A stretch of DNA of 31,929 nucleotides from contig CAMLMQ010000011.1 in assembly GCA_946481135.1 (NCBI GenBank), forward strand, positions 1 through 31,929, written 5' to 3'. Below are positions 24,842-31,929 of the stretch, piece by piece (the stretch's first letter is position 1; each line of letters starts with the position of its first letter). The position numbers were made by a program, and so were the translations under genes. Under the pieces are notes generated by a model, which made no database searches, was not told where the DNA came from, and worked only from the letters and a program-made list of their open reading frames with translations. Origin of the DNA: an uncultured Microbacteriaceae bacterium (GTDB lineage: Bacteria; Actinomycetota; Actinomycetes; Actinomycetales; Microbacteriaceae).

Positions 24842-25225
24842 ATGCGCTACACGCTGCTGCTGCACTACCCCGAGATGAGTGCCGCCGAGCTCGGCGAGGA
24901 GGCCCTCGCCGAGGGCATGCGCGCGTTCGACGAGTACGCGAAGGCGCTCGACGCAGCCGGCGTGCTGCTCTCCGCCGAGGTGCTGCAACCGTCGTCGGCG
25001 ACGACGACGATCACCCTGACGTCGGGCGAGCTCGTCGTGCAGGACGGCCCGTTCGCCGACACGAAGGAGCAGCTCGGCGGCACGGTCGTGATCGACGTCG
25101 CCGATCTCGACGCCGCCCTCGCGTGGGCGCAGCAGGCGCCGCCGGCGCACTACGGGCACGTCGAGATCCGCCCCGGGGCGACGCACTTCGTGAACGGCGC
25201 GTGGACGGGCTACGACCACCACTGA
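24842..25225 (+). CDS. YCII/DGPF-domain protein paired with an ECF42 sigma factor
   Basis: The 127-residue protein is a YCII-related domain with the DGPF motif (residues 68-71 in VVQDGPFADTKEQLGG) and the conserved opening RYTLLLHYPE. Proteins of this type are regularly encoded next to ECF42 sigma factors. The start at 24842 has GGAAGGA 8 bases upstream. The stop overlaps the sigma-factor ATG (TGATG), so the two are made together. The biochemical role of the DGPF protein is not clear. Confidence 0.93.
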   Translation: MRYTLLLHYPEMSAAELGEEALAEGMRAFDEYAKALDAAGVLLSAEVLQPSSATTTITLTSGELVVQDGPFADTKEQLGGTVVIDVADLDAALAWAQQAPPAHYGHVEIRPGATHFVNGAWTGYDHH

Positions 25226-26244
25226 TGGATGCCGCCGCCGAGTCCCGCGTCGCCGCCGAACGTGCGGCGCGGGACTCGTACGGCCGCCTCGTGGCGCTGC
25301 TCGCCGCGCCGACCCGCGACCTCGCCCTCGCCGAGGACGCCCTCGCCGACGCGTTCGAGCAGGCGCTGCGCTCGTGGCCCGCATCCGGCATCCCCGAGAA
25401 CCCGGAAGGATGGCTGCTCACCGTGGCCCGCAACCGCCGGCGCGACGTGCTGAAGTCGTCGGCGCACCGCACCGCCACCGTGCTCGACGAGGCCCGTTCG
25501 GTCGTCGGCGGGGTCGACGTGGCGACGCTCGACTCCGATGCGATCCCCGACAAGCGCCTCGAGCTGCTCTTCGCGTGCGCGCACCCCGCGATCGACGCGG
25601 GCATCCGCACGCCCCTCATGCTGCAGGTCGTGCTCGGCTTCGACGCCGCGCGCATCGCCGCGGCGTTCGCGGTCGAGCCCGCGGCCATGGCTCAGCGCCT
25701 CGTGCGGGCGAAGAAGCGCATCCGGGATGCCGGCATCCCGTTCGTCGTGCCCACCCGCGCCGACCTGCCCGAGCGACTGCCGGCGGTGCTCGAGGCCATC
25801 TACGGCGCGTACGCGCTCGACTGGCTCTCCCCCGCCGACGACATCCGCACGACGATCGCCGACGAGGCCCGCTGGCTCGCCGTGCTGCTCGCGTCGCTGC
25901 TGGAGTCCGAGCCCGAGGCCTGGGGGCTCGCGGCGCTCCTCACCTTCGCCCAGTCGCGGGTGCCGGCGCGCGTCGGCGACCCGTGGCCGCCCCTCGACGC
26001 GCAGGACCCGGCGCTGTGGTCGCACGAGCTCATCGCCGAGGGCGAGGCGCTGCTGCGGCGCGCGGCGTCGTTCGGGAAGCCGCTGGGTCGCTTCCAGCTC
26101 GAGGCCGCCATCCAGTCGGTGCACTGCGACCGCGCGCGCACGGGCGTCGTCGACCGGGACGCGCTCGTGAAGCTCTACCGCGGGCTCGTCGCCCTCCACC
26201 CGACCGCCGGCGCCGTCGCGGCGCTGCAGTCGGTGGTCGAGTAG
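25225..26244 (+). CDS. ECF42-group RNA polymerase sigma factor, C-terminus apparently truncated
   Basis: The 339-residue protein has the sigma-70 region 2 (DLALAEDALADAFEQAL and PEGWLLTVARNRRRD), region 4 (KRLELLFACAHPAI, then LMLQVVLGFDAARIAAAF) and the long C-terminal extension typical of the group: AIYGAYALDWL, LWSHELIAEGEALL and FQLEAAIQSVHC. In relatives this extension continues about 70-80 residues after the LYRGLVALHPT position. Here it stops at VVE plus TAG, which are supplied by the start of a repeat element (26231). The end was probably lost when the repeat arrived. Whether the shortened factor is active cannot be told. Confidence 0.88.
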   Translation: MDAAAESRVAAERAARDSYGRLVALLAAPTRDLALAEDALADAFEQALRSWPASGIPENPEGWLLTVARNRRRDVLKSSAHRTATVLDEARSVVGGVDVATLDSDAIPDKRLELLFACAHPAIDAGIRTPLMLQVVLGFDAARIAAAFAVEPAAMAQRLVRAKKRIRDAGIPFVVPTRADLPERLPAVLEAIYGAYALDWLSPADDIRTTIADEARWLAVLLASLLESEPEAWGLAALLTFAQSRVPARVGDPWPPLDAQDPALWSHELIAEGEALLRRAASFGKPLGRFQLEAAIQSVHCDRARTGVVDRDALVKLYRGLVALHPTAGAVAALQSVVE

Positions 26245-26271
26245 CGGTCGCAGGCCGCGGGGCGAGACCCC
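26231..26271. repeat. Repeat element copy 2 (single arm), forming the end of the sigma-factor gene
   Basis: CGGTGGTCGAGTAGCGG (26231-26247) is identical to 14173-14189. The following bases, CGCAG-N-CCGCG and then CGAGACC, also match copy 1, with about four differences over 41 bases. The right-hand inverted arm of copy 1 is absent. The repeat supplies the last codons and TAG stop of the sigma gene and lies between convergent genes. Confidence 0.8.
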
Positions 26272-26275
26272 GCGC

Positions 26276-27142
26276 TCAGAGGTCCCGCGCGAGCCGGAAG
26301 CCGAGGTGGGTGGTCGCCGAGTCCTCGGTCTGCTCCGACCGGGCCGCCGGCCGATAGCGCAGGCAGTACTCGGGGGCGCAGAGGTGCGACCCGCCCTTGA
26401 GCACCCGCGATCCCGCACCTCCCGGTTCGACGGCGGGTCCGCAGGCGCACGCGGTCGGGGCGTGCTTCGACGACCACGGCGACGACGTCCACTCCCACGT
26501 GTTGCCGGTCATCTCGTGGAGTCCGTAGCCGTTGGGCGGGAACGAACCGACGGGCGCCGTGTACACCCAGCCCCGCGCGCCCGTGTTGCGGTACGGGAAG
26601 GCGCCCTGCCACGAGTTCGCGCGCGTGCCGTCGTTCGGCTCGTCACCCCACGCGTAGGTCGCCGCGTCGAGGCCGCCGCGGGCCGCGAACTCCCACTCGG
26701 TCTCGGTCGGGAGTCGGGCGCCCGCCCAGGTCGCGTACGCGACCGCGTCGGCGTAGGCGACCTGCACGACGGGGTGGTCGTCGAGCCCGTCGAGGCTCGA
26801 CTCGGGCCCGCGCGGATGCCGCCACGACGCCCCGGGGACCCATCGCCACCACTGGCGCCAGTCGCGGAGGTCGACGGGCCCGTCGGTGGGCGTGAACACG
26901 AGGGATCCCGGCTCGAGCGTCGCGAGCTCCGCGCCGGGGAAGTCGGCCGGGTCGAGCTCCCGCTCGGCGACCGTCACGTAGCCGGTCGCGTCGACGAAGG
27001 CGGCGAACTCGGCGTTGGTGACGGCGTGCACGGCGATCGAGAACGGCGCGACGCGCGCCTCGTGCACGGGGCCCTCCTCGGGGTAGAAGGCCTCCGACCC
27101 CATGCGGAACGCCCCGCCGTCGAGCCTCACCCAGTCGGTCAT
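26276..27142 (-). CDS. Formylglycine-generating enzyme (sulfatase-modifying factor)
   Basis: The 288-residue protein has the FGE-sulfatase fold: opening VRLDGGAFRMGSE, HAVTNAEFAAFV, DHPVVQVAYADAVAYATWAG, LPTETEWEFAARGG and ETGNTWEW-like EMTGNTWEWTSSPW. Near the C-terminus, GGSHLCAPEYCLRYRPAAR carries the two active-site cysteines C255 and C260 that bind copper. It would convert the sulfatase Cys to formylglycine in the cytoplasm. It shares the operon with a Cys-type sulfatase, its obvious substrate. The ATG overlaps the upstream stop (ATGA, 27139-27142); the longer frame upstream is rejected. Confidence 0.94.
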   Translation of the reverse strand: MTDWVRLDGGAFRMGSEAFYPEEGPVHEARVAPFSIAVHAVTNAEFAAFVDATGYVTVAERELDPADFPGAELATLEPGSLVFTPTDGPVDLRDWRQWWRWVPGASWRHPRGPESSLDGLDDHPVVQVAYADAVAYATWAGARLPTETEWEFAARGGLDAATYAWGDEPNDGTRANSWQGAFPYRNTGARGWVYTAPVGSFPPNGYGLHEMTGNTWEWTSSPWSSKHAPTACACGPAVEPGGAGSRVLKGGSHLCAPEYCLRYRPAARSEQTEDSATTHLGFRLARDL

Positions 27143-27471
27143 GACGCGAGCCCCCGTCCGAGCACGAAGAGGAGGCACGCCCCGCCGAGCAGCACGCCCG
27201 CCGCGGCGAGGGCGACGAGCGGGCGGGCGTCCGTCTCGGTGCGACCGGAGGAGACGAGCGACGCGCTCGCCCGGCGGTAGCGCAGCCACGCGCCGCCGTA
27301 CGCGAGAGCGGTGAGCACGACGCCCGCGGCGGCGACGACGAGGGAGAGCGCGCCGATCACCTCGGCGGTGAACCGCACCGCGACGGCGGTGCCGAGCCCG
27401 AGCGCGAGACACGTGCGACGCCAGGCGAGCAGCGTGCGCTCGGGTTGCAGACCGGGGTCGTAGAGCGTCAT
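27139..27471 (-). CDS. DUF202 family small membrane protein (second of two)
   Basis: The 110-residue protein starts with the DUF202 signature PERTLLAWRRTCLALGLGTAVAV and has three hydrophobic segments. DUF202/YidH proteins are inner-membrane proteins without a settled function. It is linked to both neighbours by ATGA overlaps (27468-27471 and 27139-27142), so it is translated with the first DUF202 protein and the FGE gene. The two DUF202 proteins are not identical and may form a complex. Confidence 0.85.
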   Translation of the reverse strand: MTLYDPGLQPERTLLAWRRTCLALGLGTAVAVRFTAEVIGALSLVVAAAGVVLTALAYGGAWLRYRRASASLVSSGRTETDARPLVALAAAGVLLGGACLLFVLGRGLAS

Positions 27472-27821
27472 ACGAAGAAGCCGATCCCCACCAGGGCGGC
27501 GCCCGCGATGACGCCGGCGCTCACCACGAGCCCGACCCGGAAGCCCGGCAATGGTGCGCCGCGCCGCAGCGCCCGCTCCGCCGACATCCATCCGAGCCAC
27601 GCCTGCAGGGAGGCCAGCACCCCGAGGGCCACGAAGACGAGGGCCGCCGCGAGACGGAACGTCGGCGACGCCGGCAGTTCGAGCGCTTCGAGAGCGACCG
27701 CCGCGGCGAAGAGGGCGAGCGAGGTGCGGATCCACGCGAGGAAGGTGCGCTCGTTGGCGAGACTGAACCGCGGATCGGGCTCCTCGCCCTGACCGTACAC
27801 GCGCGTCGGGAACCGGGTCAC
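27468..27821 (-). CDS. DUF202/YidH family membrane protein (first of two)
   Basis: The 117-residue protein has the motif FSLANERTFLAWIRTSLALFAAA, typical of YidH, and three hydrophobic segments. The GTG start at 27821 follows TAGCGT by six bases with no Shine-Dalgarno, so a separate leaderless transcript is possible. It lies 34 bp after the ChrA stop, so read-through in the sulfatase operon is also likely. Confidence 0.87.
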   Translation of the reverse strand: MTRFPTRVYGQGEEPDPRFSLANERTFLAWIRTSLALFAAAVALEALELPASPTFRLAAALVFVALGVLASLQAWLGWMSAERALRRGAPLPGFRVGLVVSAGVIAGAALVGIGFFV

Positions 27822-27855
27822 GGTTCCACGCTACCGGCGCTCGTCGACGGCCCGC

Positions 27856-29175
27856 TCATGCGCCGAACCCGAGCACGACCACGAGGCTCAGCACGGCGCA
27901 CGCGGCGATCATGACGGGGTCGGGTACGCGCAGGCGGCCGTGGAGCAGGCCCACGATCGCCGCCAGCACCACGGATCCGACCACCACGGGTACCGGCGGC
28001 AGACCCGAACGCTCGGCGATCCCGGCGCTCGCGTGCAGCATCGCGACGGCGGTCGAGGCGAGCAGACCGCACACGACCGGCAGGATCACGGCGGAGACGT
28101 TGCGCACGAAGCGCGAGCGGCGTGCCGCGTCGTACCCGCCGAGCACCGCGACGGCGATCGCGGCGCACGAAGCGACACTCACGACCGTGGCGACGGCGGC
28201 GAGCGCGACGCCGGTCGCCGGACCCCCGAGCGCCGCGCCGACCGAGTAGCCCATGCCCGCCGCGATCTTGACGAGGATCGGCCCCGGCAGGGCGTTCGCG
28301 ACCGGCACGATCTGGCCGTAGAACTCCGCCGACTCGACGATCCCCGGGGCGACGAAGAACCCGTCCGCGACGGCGACGTACGCTTCCCCGCCCCCGAACG
28401 ACGACACGGTCGACAGGGCGATGAGTCCGACGAAGGCGGCCGCTCCGCCGACGAGCACCGCGCCGGCGACGCCCGCGGCCCCCGCGAGCGCGGCGAATAG
28501 GCCCGCGCCGGCGGCGACGCGCACGGACGGTCCGTCGTCGTCCGTCGGGAGTGCGACGGAGGCACCCCGGCCCTGGACGAACGACACCACGCCGACGGCG
28601 GCGAGCGCGACCAGGATCACGCCGAGCGCCGACAGGTGCGGGAGCCCGAGCGCGTCGACGCCGAACAGATCACCGATCAGCCGCATCGTCACCTCGCCCC
28701 CGGTGACCGCGAAGACGAGGACCGCGATCGCGAGCCCGCCGAGGCGCCACCGCCCACCCGGGCGCAGCACCTTGAGCGCGTAGTGGGCGAGAAGGAACAG
28801 GATGAACGACGTCACGCCGAGCGAGAGCCCCTCGACGACGCGGATGCCGCCCGGCCCGAGCGTGGCGAAGAACGCCAGCAGCGCGACGGTGAGCAGCGCG
28901 ACGGCGAACGCCGAGACGACCGACAGGCCCGCACCCCCGAGCCGCACCCCGGCGAGCGCGGCCAGCTTGACCGGCAGCGCCCCGGGCGTGATGTTCGCGA
29001 TGACGGTGTCGCGCACGAAGTCGCGCTCGCGCAGACCTCCCCGGTCGTTGACGAGCTCGCGCTCCATGACCGGGATGAGCGCGCTGCCTCCGCCGAAGCC
29101 GATCACCCCGACCTTGAGCATCGCCGGAATCTGCCGGTGGCGCCGCCGCGGCGCCTCAGGCTCAGTCGGCGACAC
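27856..29175 (-). CDS. ChrA-family chromate/sulfate-type transporter (two CHR domains)
   Basis: The 439-residue membrane protein has two homologous CHR halves. The first begins MLKVGVIGFGGGSALIPVME, with TPGALPVKLAALAG in the usual N-P-G-type position. The second begins LIALSTVSSFGGGEAYVAVA, with ANALPGPILVKIAAGMGY. The family moves chromate and is thought to move sulfate. In an operon with a cytoplasmic sulfatase, export of sulfate is a plausible role, by inference. The GTG start at 29175 overlaps the sulfatase stop by 14 bases; a start at the internal ATG before LKVG is the alternative. Confidence 0.9.
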   Translation of the reverse strand: MSPTEPEAPRRRHRQIPAMLKVGVIGFGGGSALIPVMERELVNDRGGLRERDFVRDTVIANITPGALPVKLAALAGVRLGGAGLSVVSAFAVALLTVALLAFFATLGPGGIRVVEGLSLGVTSFILFLLAHYALKVLRPGGRWRLGGLAIAVLVFAVTGGEVTMRLIGDLFGVDALGLPHLSALGVILVALAAVGVVSFVQGRGASVALPTDDDGPSVRVAAGAGLFAALAGAAGVAGAVLVGGAAAFVGLIALSTVSSFGGGEAYVAVADGFFVAPGIVESAEFYGQIVPVANALPGPILVKIAAGMGYSVGAALGGPATGVALAAVATVVSVASCAAIAVAVLGGYDAARRSRFVRNVSAVILPVVCGLLASTAVAMLHASAGIAERSGLPPVPVVVGSVVLAAIVGLLHGRLRVPDPVMIAACAVLSLVVVLGFGA

Positions 29176-30622
29176 CGACGGTCGACCGGCCGCCCGGCAC
29201 CTTCGCGTACTCCGGGTCCTCCGTGAACTCCGACGGATGGGGCGCGTCGCCGAGACGCTCCTGCTCGCGGTGCATCGCCTGCGTCAGCGCGGCGCGCACC
29301 TCGGCATAGGCCGGATCGTCCGCGACGTTGCGCATCTCGGCGGGGTCGGCCTCGAGGTCGTAGAGCTCCCACTCCCCCGGATAGACGAAGTCGCCGGTGC
29401 CCGGCAGCCCCATCCCGTCGTTGTAGTAGTAGATGAGCTTGTAGCGGTCGGTGCGGTAGCCGTAGTGCGCCGGGGCGTGGTGGAAGACGTCGTCGTGCTC
29501 CCAGTACCGGTAGTACATGCCCTCGGCGGGGGCCGGCGCGTCGGCGGCACCCGTGAGGTCGCCCCAGAAGCTGCGTCCCTGCATCCGCGGGTGGGTGTCG
29601 ACACGGGCGGCGTCGAGGATCGTCTGCGCGAAGTCGACGTTCGTGACGATGCCCTCGTGCACGCGTCCGCCCGGCACCCCGTTCGGGTACGACAGCAGCA
29701 GCGGCATGCGCAGCGACTCCTCGAACATCATGCGCTTGTCGAACCAGCCGTGCTCCCCGAGGAAGAACCCCTGGTCGGAGGCGTACATGAGCATCGTGTC
29801 GTCGAAGTCGCCGCGCTCCCGCAGCCAGTCGATGACGCGCCCGACGTTCTCGTCGACAGCTTCGACGCAGCGCAGATAGTCCTCCATGTAGCGCTGGTAC
29901 TTCCAGAGCGCGAGCTGCTCGTAGGTCAGTCCGGCGGGCGGCGCGACCTTGAGGTCGTCGACGTTGAGGTTGTCGGCGAGCCTCAGCAGCGCACGCCGCA
30001 CCGACGACGAGCGGGTCGCGTAGTCGTCGTCGAAGTTGCCGGGCACCGGGATGGGGTCGGTGTACAGATCGGCGTGGCGCGGGTGCGGCTCCCACGGCCG
30101 ATGCGGCGCCTTGTGGTACAGCAGCACGCACCACGGCTCGTCACCGTCGAGGGACTCGACCCAGTCGATCGCGAGGTCGGTGAAGACATCCGTCGCGTAG
30201 CCCTCGACGACGCGTTCGCCGTCGGGGTTGAGGAAGACGGGGTTCCAGTACTCGCCCTGCTCGAGGATGACGTCCCAGTAGTCGAAGCCCTGCGGGTCAT
30301 GACCGGGGCCGTCGCCCATGTGCCACTTGCCGATCATCGCGGTCTTGTAGCCCGCGGCCTTGAGCTGGCTCACGAACGTCGGCTGGCTCGCGTCGATCGG
30401 CGTGACGAGCGTCGTCACGCCGTTGACGTGACTGTAGGTGCCGGTGAGGATGCTCGCGCGGCTCGGCGAGCACAGCGCGTTGGTGGCGAAGCAGTTGTCG
30501 AACCGCCACCCGTGCTCTCCGATCTCGTCGATGCGCGGGGTGCGGTTGAGCACCGAGCCGTACGCCGAGATCGCCTGCGACGCGTGGTCGTCGGTGAGGA
30601 TCATGAGGATGTTCGGGCGCAC
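29162..30622 (-). CDS. Type I sulfatase, Cys-type
   Basis: The 486-residue protein begins PNILMILTDDHAS with the metal ligands D11 and D12. It has the signature C51-S-P-S-R55 in NALCSPSRASILTG, where the Cys becomes formylglycine, followed by IGKWHMGD and later DQGFFLGEHGWFDKR. These are type I sulfatase features shared with phosphonate monoester hydrolases. There is no signal peptide, so it works in the cytoplasm. The GTG start at 30622 fits a leaderless transcript. The FGE enzyme in the same operon would activate it. Its substrate is unknown; an alkyl or aryl sulfate ester is the default. Confidence 0.93.
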   Translation of the reverse strand: MRPNILMILTDDHASQAISAYGSVLNRTPRIDEIGEHGWRFDNCFATNALCSPSRASILTGTYSHVNGVTTLVTPIDASQPTFVSQLKAAGYKTAMIGKWHMGDGPGHDPQGFDYWDVILEQGEYWNPVFLNPDGERVVEGYATDVFTDLAIDWVESLDGDEPWCVLLYHKAPHRPWEPHPRHADLYTDPIPVPGNFDDDYATRSSSVRRALLRLADNLNVDDLKVAPPAGLTYEQLALWKYQRYMEDYLRCVEAVDENVGRVIDWLRERGDFDDTMLMYASDQGFFLGEHGWFDKRMMFEESLRMPLLLSYPNGVPGGRVHEGIVTNVDFAQTILDAARVDTHPRMQGRSFWGDLTGAADAPAPAEGMYYRYWEHDDVFHHAPAHYGYRTDRYKLIYYYNDGMGLPGTGDFVYPGEWELYDLEADPAEMRNVADDPAYAEVRAALTQAMHREQERLGDAPHPSEFTEDPEYAKVPGGRSTVGVAD

Positions 30623-30628
30623 AGGGCG

Positions 30629-30657
30629 ACGTTACGAACGCCGAATTCGTCCGTCAA
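30629..30657 (-). promoter_or_regulatory. Leaderless promoter of the sulfatase operon with an internal inverted repeat
   Basis: Read leftward, TTGACG (30657-30652), a 17-bp spacer and TAACGT (30634-30629) make a near-consensus promoter, six bases before the GTG at 30622. No Shine-Dalgarno is present, so the mRNA should begin at or near the start codon. Inside the spacer, ACGAA (30634-30638) and TTCGT (30646-30650) form an inverted repeat that may bind a regulator. Confidence 0.7.
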
Positions 30658-30691
30658 TGACCGACAGATCGAACGCTTCCGCAGCGGAGCC

Positions 30692-30737
30692 TTGCGGCGG
30701 CATTGAACGATCGTTTAGTATCTTGAACATGCGTTCA
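30692..30737 (+). promoter_or_regulatory. tetR promoter with two 14-bp palindromic operators
   Basis: TTGCGG (30692-30697), an 18-bp spacer and TAGTAT (30716-30721) precede the ATG at 30729 by seven bases. The palindromes TGAACGATCGTTTA (30704-30717) and TGAACATGCGTTCA (30724-30737) share TGAAC-N4-GTT(C/T)A and are centred 20 bp apart. The second spans the start codon and the first overlaps the -10. This is a clear arrangement for self-repression by the TetR protein. Confidence 0.75.
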
Positions 30738-31436
30738 GCGGGCGGCGACGACCTCACCACCCGCGCGCGCATCCGGGATGCCGCGGTGCGTCTCTTCGGC
30801 CGTGACGGCTTCGCCGCCACGAGCGTGCGCGCCGTCGCCACCGCCGCCGGGGTCAGCCCGGGGCTCGTCCTTCACCACTTCGGATCGAAGGAGGGCCTGC
30901 GCGAGGCGTGCGACGCCTACATCGTCGACGCGGTCATCGGGCGCAAGGACGAACTCGCCGGCGACCGCGAGGCGAGCGTGAACGCCATGCAGCGCTGGCT
31001 CGCCGACGTCGAGCAGTTCCGCCCCGAGCTCGACTACATGGCGCGGATGCTGACCGACGACGGTCCGGGCGCCGACCGGCTGTTCGACCTGCTCGTCGAC
31101 GGCACGTCGCAGATGATCCGCGAACAGGTCGCCGCGGGCATCATGCGCGAGACCCCCGACCACGAGGCGACGGCGCTGTACCTCACGGCCTACGGCATCG
31201 TGCCGGTGATCCTCGGGCGCCAGATCGGTCGCCGGATGGGCGCCGACGGGCTGTCCAACGAGGCGATCCGACGCTCCACGCTTCCCATCCTCGACTTCTA
31301 CACCCACGGCCTCTACACCGACGACCGCTACCTGGTCGCGGCGCGCGAGGCGCTGGAGCGCACCCAGGTGCCGCGCTCCGACAAGGGAGACAACGACCCG
31401 AATCAGGATCCCGATCCGCCCGAAGCGGACTCCTGA
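30729..31436 (+). CDS. TetR family transcriptional regulator
   Basis: The 235-residue protein has the TetR helix-turn-helix: TTRARIRDAAVRLFGRDGF, then TSVRAVATAAGVSPGLVLHHFGSKEGL (about residues 10-58). Its C-terminal helical ligand domain includes ALYLTAYGIVPVILGRQIG. The end is acidic and rich in Asp and Pro. I chose the ATG at 30729, not an upstream in-frame start, because the promoter -10 and two operators lie directly upstream and the domain begins right after. It is divergent from the sulfatase operon and 44 bp before an ABC ATPase gene, so it may control either or both, perhaps an export pump. Confidence 0.92.
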   Translation: MRSAGGDDLTTRARIRDAAVRLFGRDGFAATSVRAVATAAGVSPGLVLHHFGSKEGLREACDAYIVDAVIGRKDELAGDREASVNAMQRWLADVEQFRPELDYMARMLTDDGPGADRLFDLLVDGTSQMIREQVAAGIMRETPDHEATALYLTAYGIVPVILGRQIGRRMGADGLSNEAIRRSTLPILDFYTHGLYTDDRYLVAAREALERTQVPRSDKGDNDPNQDPDPPEADS

Positions 31437-31480
31437 CCCGACCTCTCCCACTCATCCATTCCGAAAGGAGCATGGGTTCG

Positions 31481-31929
31481 ATGACCCCTGCCATCCGCAC
31501 CACCGAGCTGAGCAAGCGCTACGGCTCGCGCACCGCCCTCCACGGGCTCGACCTCACGATCGAACCCGGCACCGTCTTCGGCCTCATCGGCCCGAACGGA
31601 GCCGGTAAGACGACCGCCCTCCGGATGCTGCTCGACATCATCCGCCCCACGTCCGGCACCGCCCGCGTGCTCGGCGACGACCCGCGCACGGGCGGCCCCG
31701 CCCTGCGCCGACGCATCGGCTTCGTGCCGGGCGAGCTGCGGCTCGAAGGTCGGATGAAGGGCCGCGCCCTGCTGCGGCACTACGCCGACATCTCGGGTCC
31801 GGTGAAGCCGGGCGCGATCGACGCGCTCGCCGAGCGGCTCGGGCTCGACCTCAGCCGTCAGGTGCGCACCCTCTCGAAGGGCAACAAGCAGAAGCTCGGG
31901 CTCGTGCAGGCGTTCATGCACTCCCCCGA
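31481..31929 (+). CDS. ABC transporter ATP-binding protein, N-terminal part (cut by the right edge)
   Basis: About 149 codons are present. They have the Walker A motif GPNGAGKTT, a Q-loop region with IGFVPGEL, and the signature start LSKGNKQKLGLVQAF, the pattern of multidrug or antibiotic-type (CcmA/DrrA-like) export ATPases. I chose the ATG at 31481 because AAAGGAG ends ten bases upstream; an in-frame ATG at 31472 is only one base from it. The Walker B segment and a partner permease lie beyond the window. Its position after the TetR gene fits a TetR-controlled exporter. Confidence 0.9.
   Translation, partial: MTPAIRTTELSKRYGSRTALHGLDLTIEPGTVFGLIGPNGAGKTTALRMLLDIIRPTSGTARVLGDDPRTGGPALRRRIGFVPGELRLEGRMKGRALLRHYADISGPVKPGAIDALAERLGLDLSRQVRTLSKGNKQKLGLVQAFMHSP

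Overview
The window is chromosomal DNA of a high-GC Gram-positive bacterium, most likely an actinobacterium of the Microbacteriaceae type. The signs are very GC-rich codons, GTG and ATG starts with ATGA overlaps, several apparently leaderless starts, IclR/TetR/ECF42 regulators, and a palindromic repeat (core CGGTGGTCGAGTAGCGG) of a kind I recall from that family. No tRNA, rRNA, CRISPR array, integrase or transposase was seen.

Region 1 (1-16309) is a large catabolic locus for an unidentified organic acid. A leftward operon encodes a UGSC-family thiol protein in its Cys form, a small CxxC protein and an aldehyde dehydrogenase cut by the window edge. Divergent from it are an IlvD/Edd dehydratase and an FAD oxidoreductase. 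A leftward ABC uptake operon (lipoprotein, ATPase, permease) ends in an IclR regulator. A second leftward operon holds a DGLPVVP-motif protein, AcnX large subunit and AcnX swivel subunit. Divergent from that is a MaoC hydratase - SDR - acyl-CoA ligase - amidohydrolase - acyl-CoA dehydrogenase operon. Three control regions share a TTTCA-N5/6-(T/C/G)GAAA inverted motif, so the locus looks like one regulon.

Region 2 (about 16310-23476) is an accessory island. GC is visibly lower, TTA, CTA and AGA codons appear, and long non-coding flanks border it. It encodes a membrane-anchored protein with an RNAVAH (HEPN-like Rx4H) motif, a THEP1-family NTPase, a 961-residue protein (CHAT-like region, degenerate STAND-like P-loop, TPRs, SWIM zinc motif), a short stand-alone GTP cyclohydrolase II, and a convergent TIR-domain protein. 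THEP1, the 961-residue protein and the cyclohydrolase are translationally coupled. This is the best candidate for an undescribed conflict or anti-phage system; the proposed function is inference.

Region 3 (23477-26271) returns to high GC: a second IclR regulator with an operator-like direct repeat in its promoter, a DoxX-like protein, and a YCII/ECF42 sigma-factor pair. The sigma factor appears to have lost its C-terminal end at a second repeat copy.

Region 4 (26276-31929) is a leftward operon of sulfatase, ChrA-type transporter, two DUF202 membrane proteins and formylglycine-generating enzyme, which would activate the sulfatase. It is divergent from a TetR regulator with two 14-bp palindromes at its promoter and start. 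The window ends inside an ABC transporter ATPase gene.
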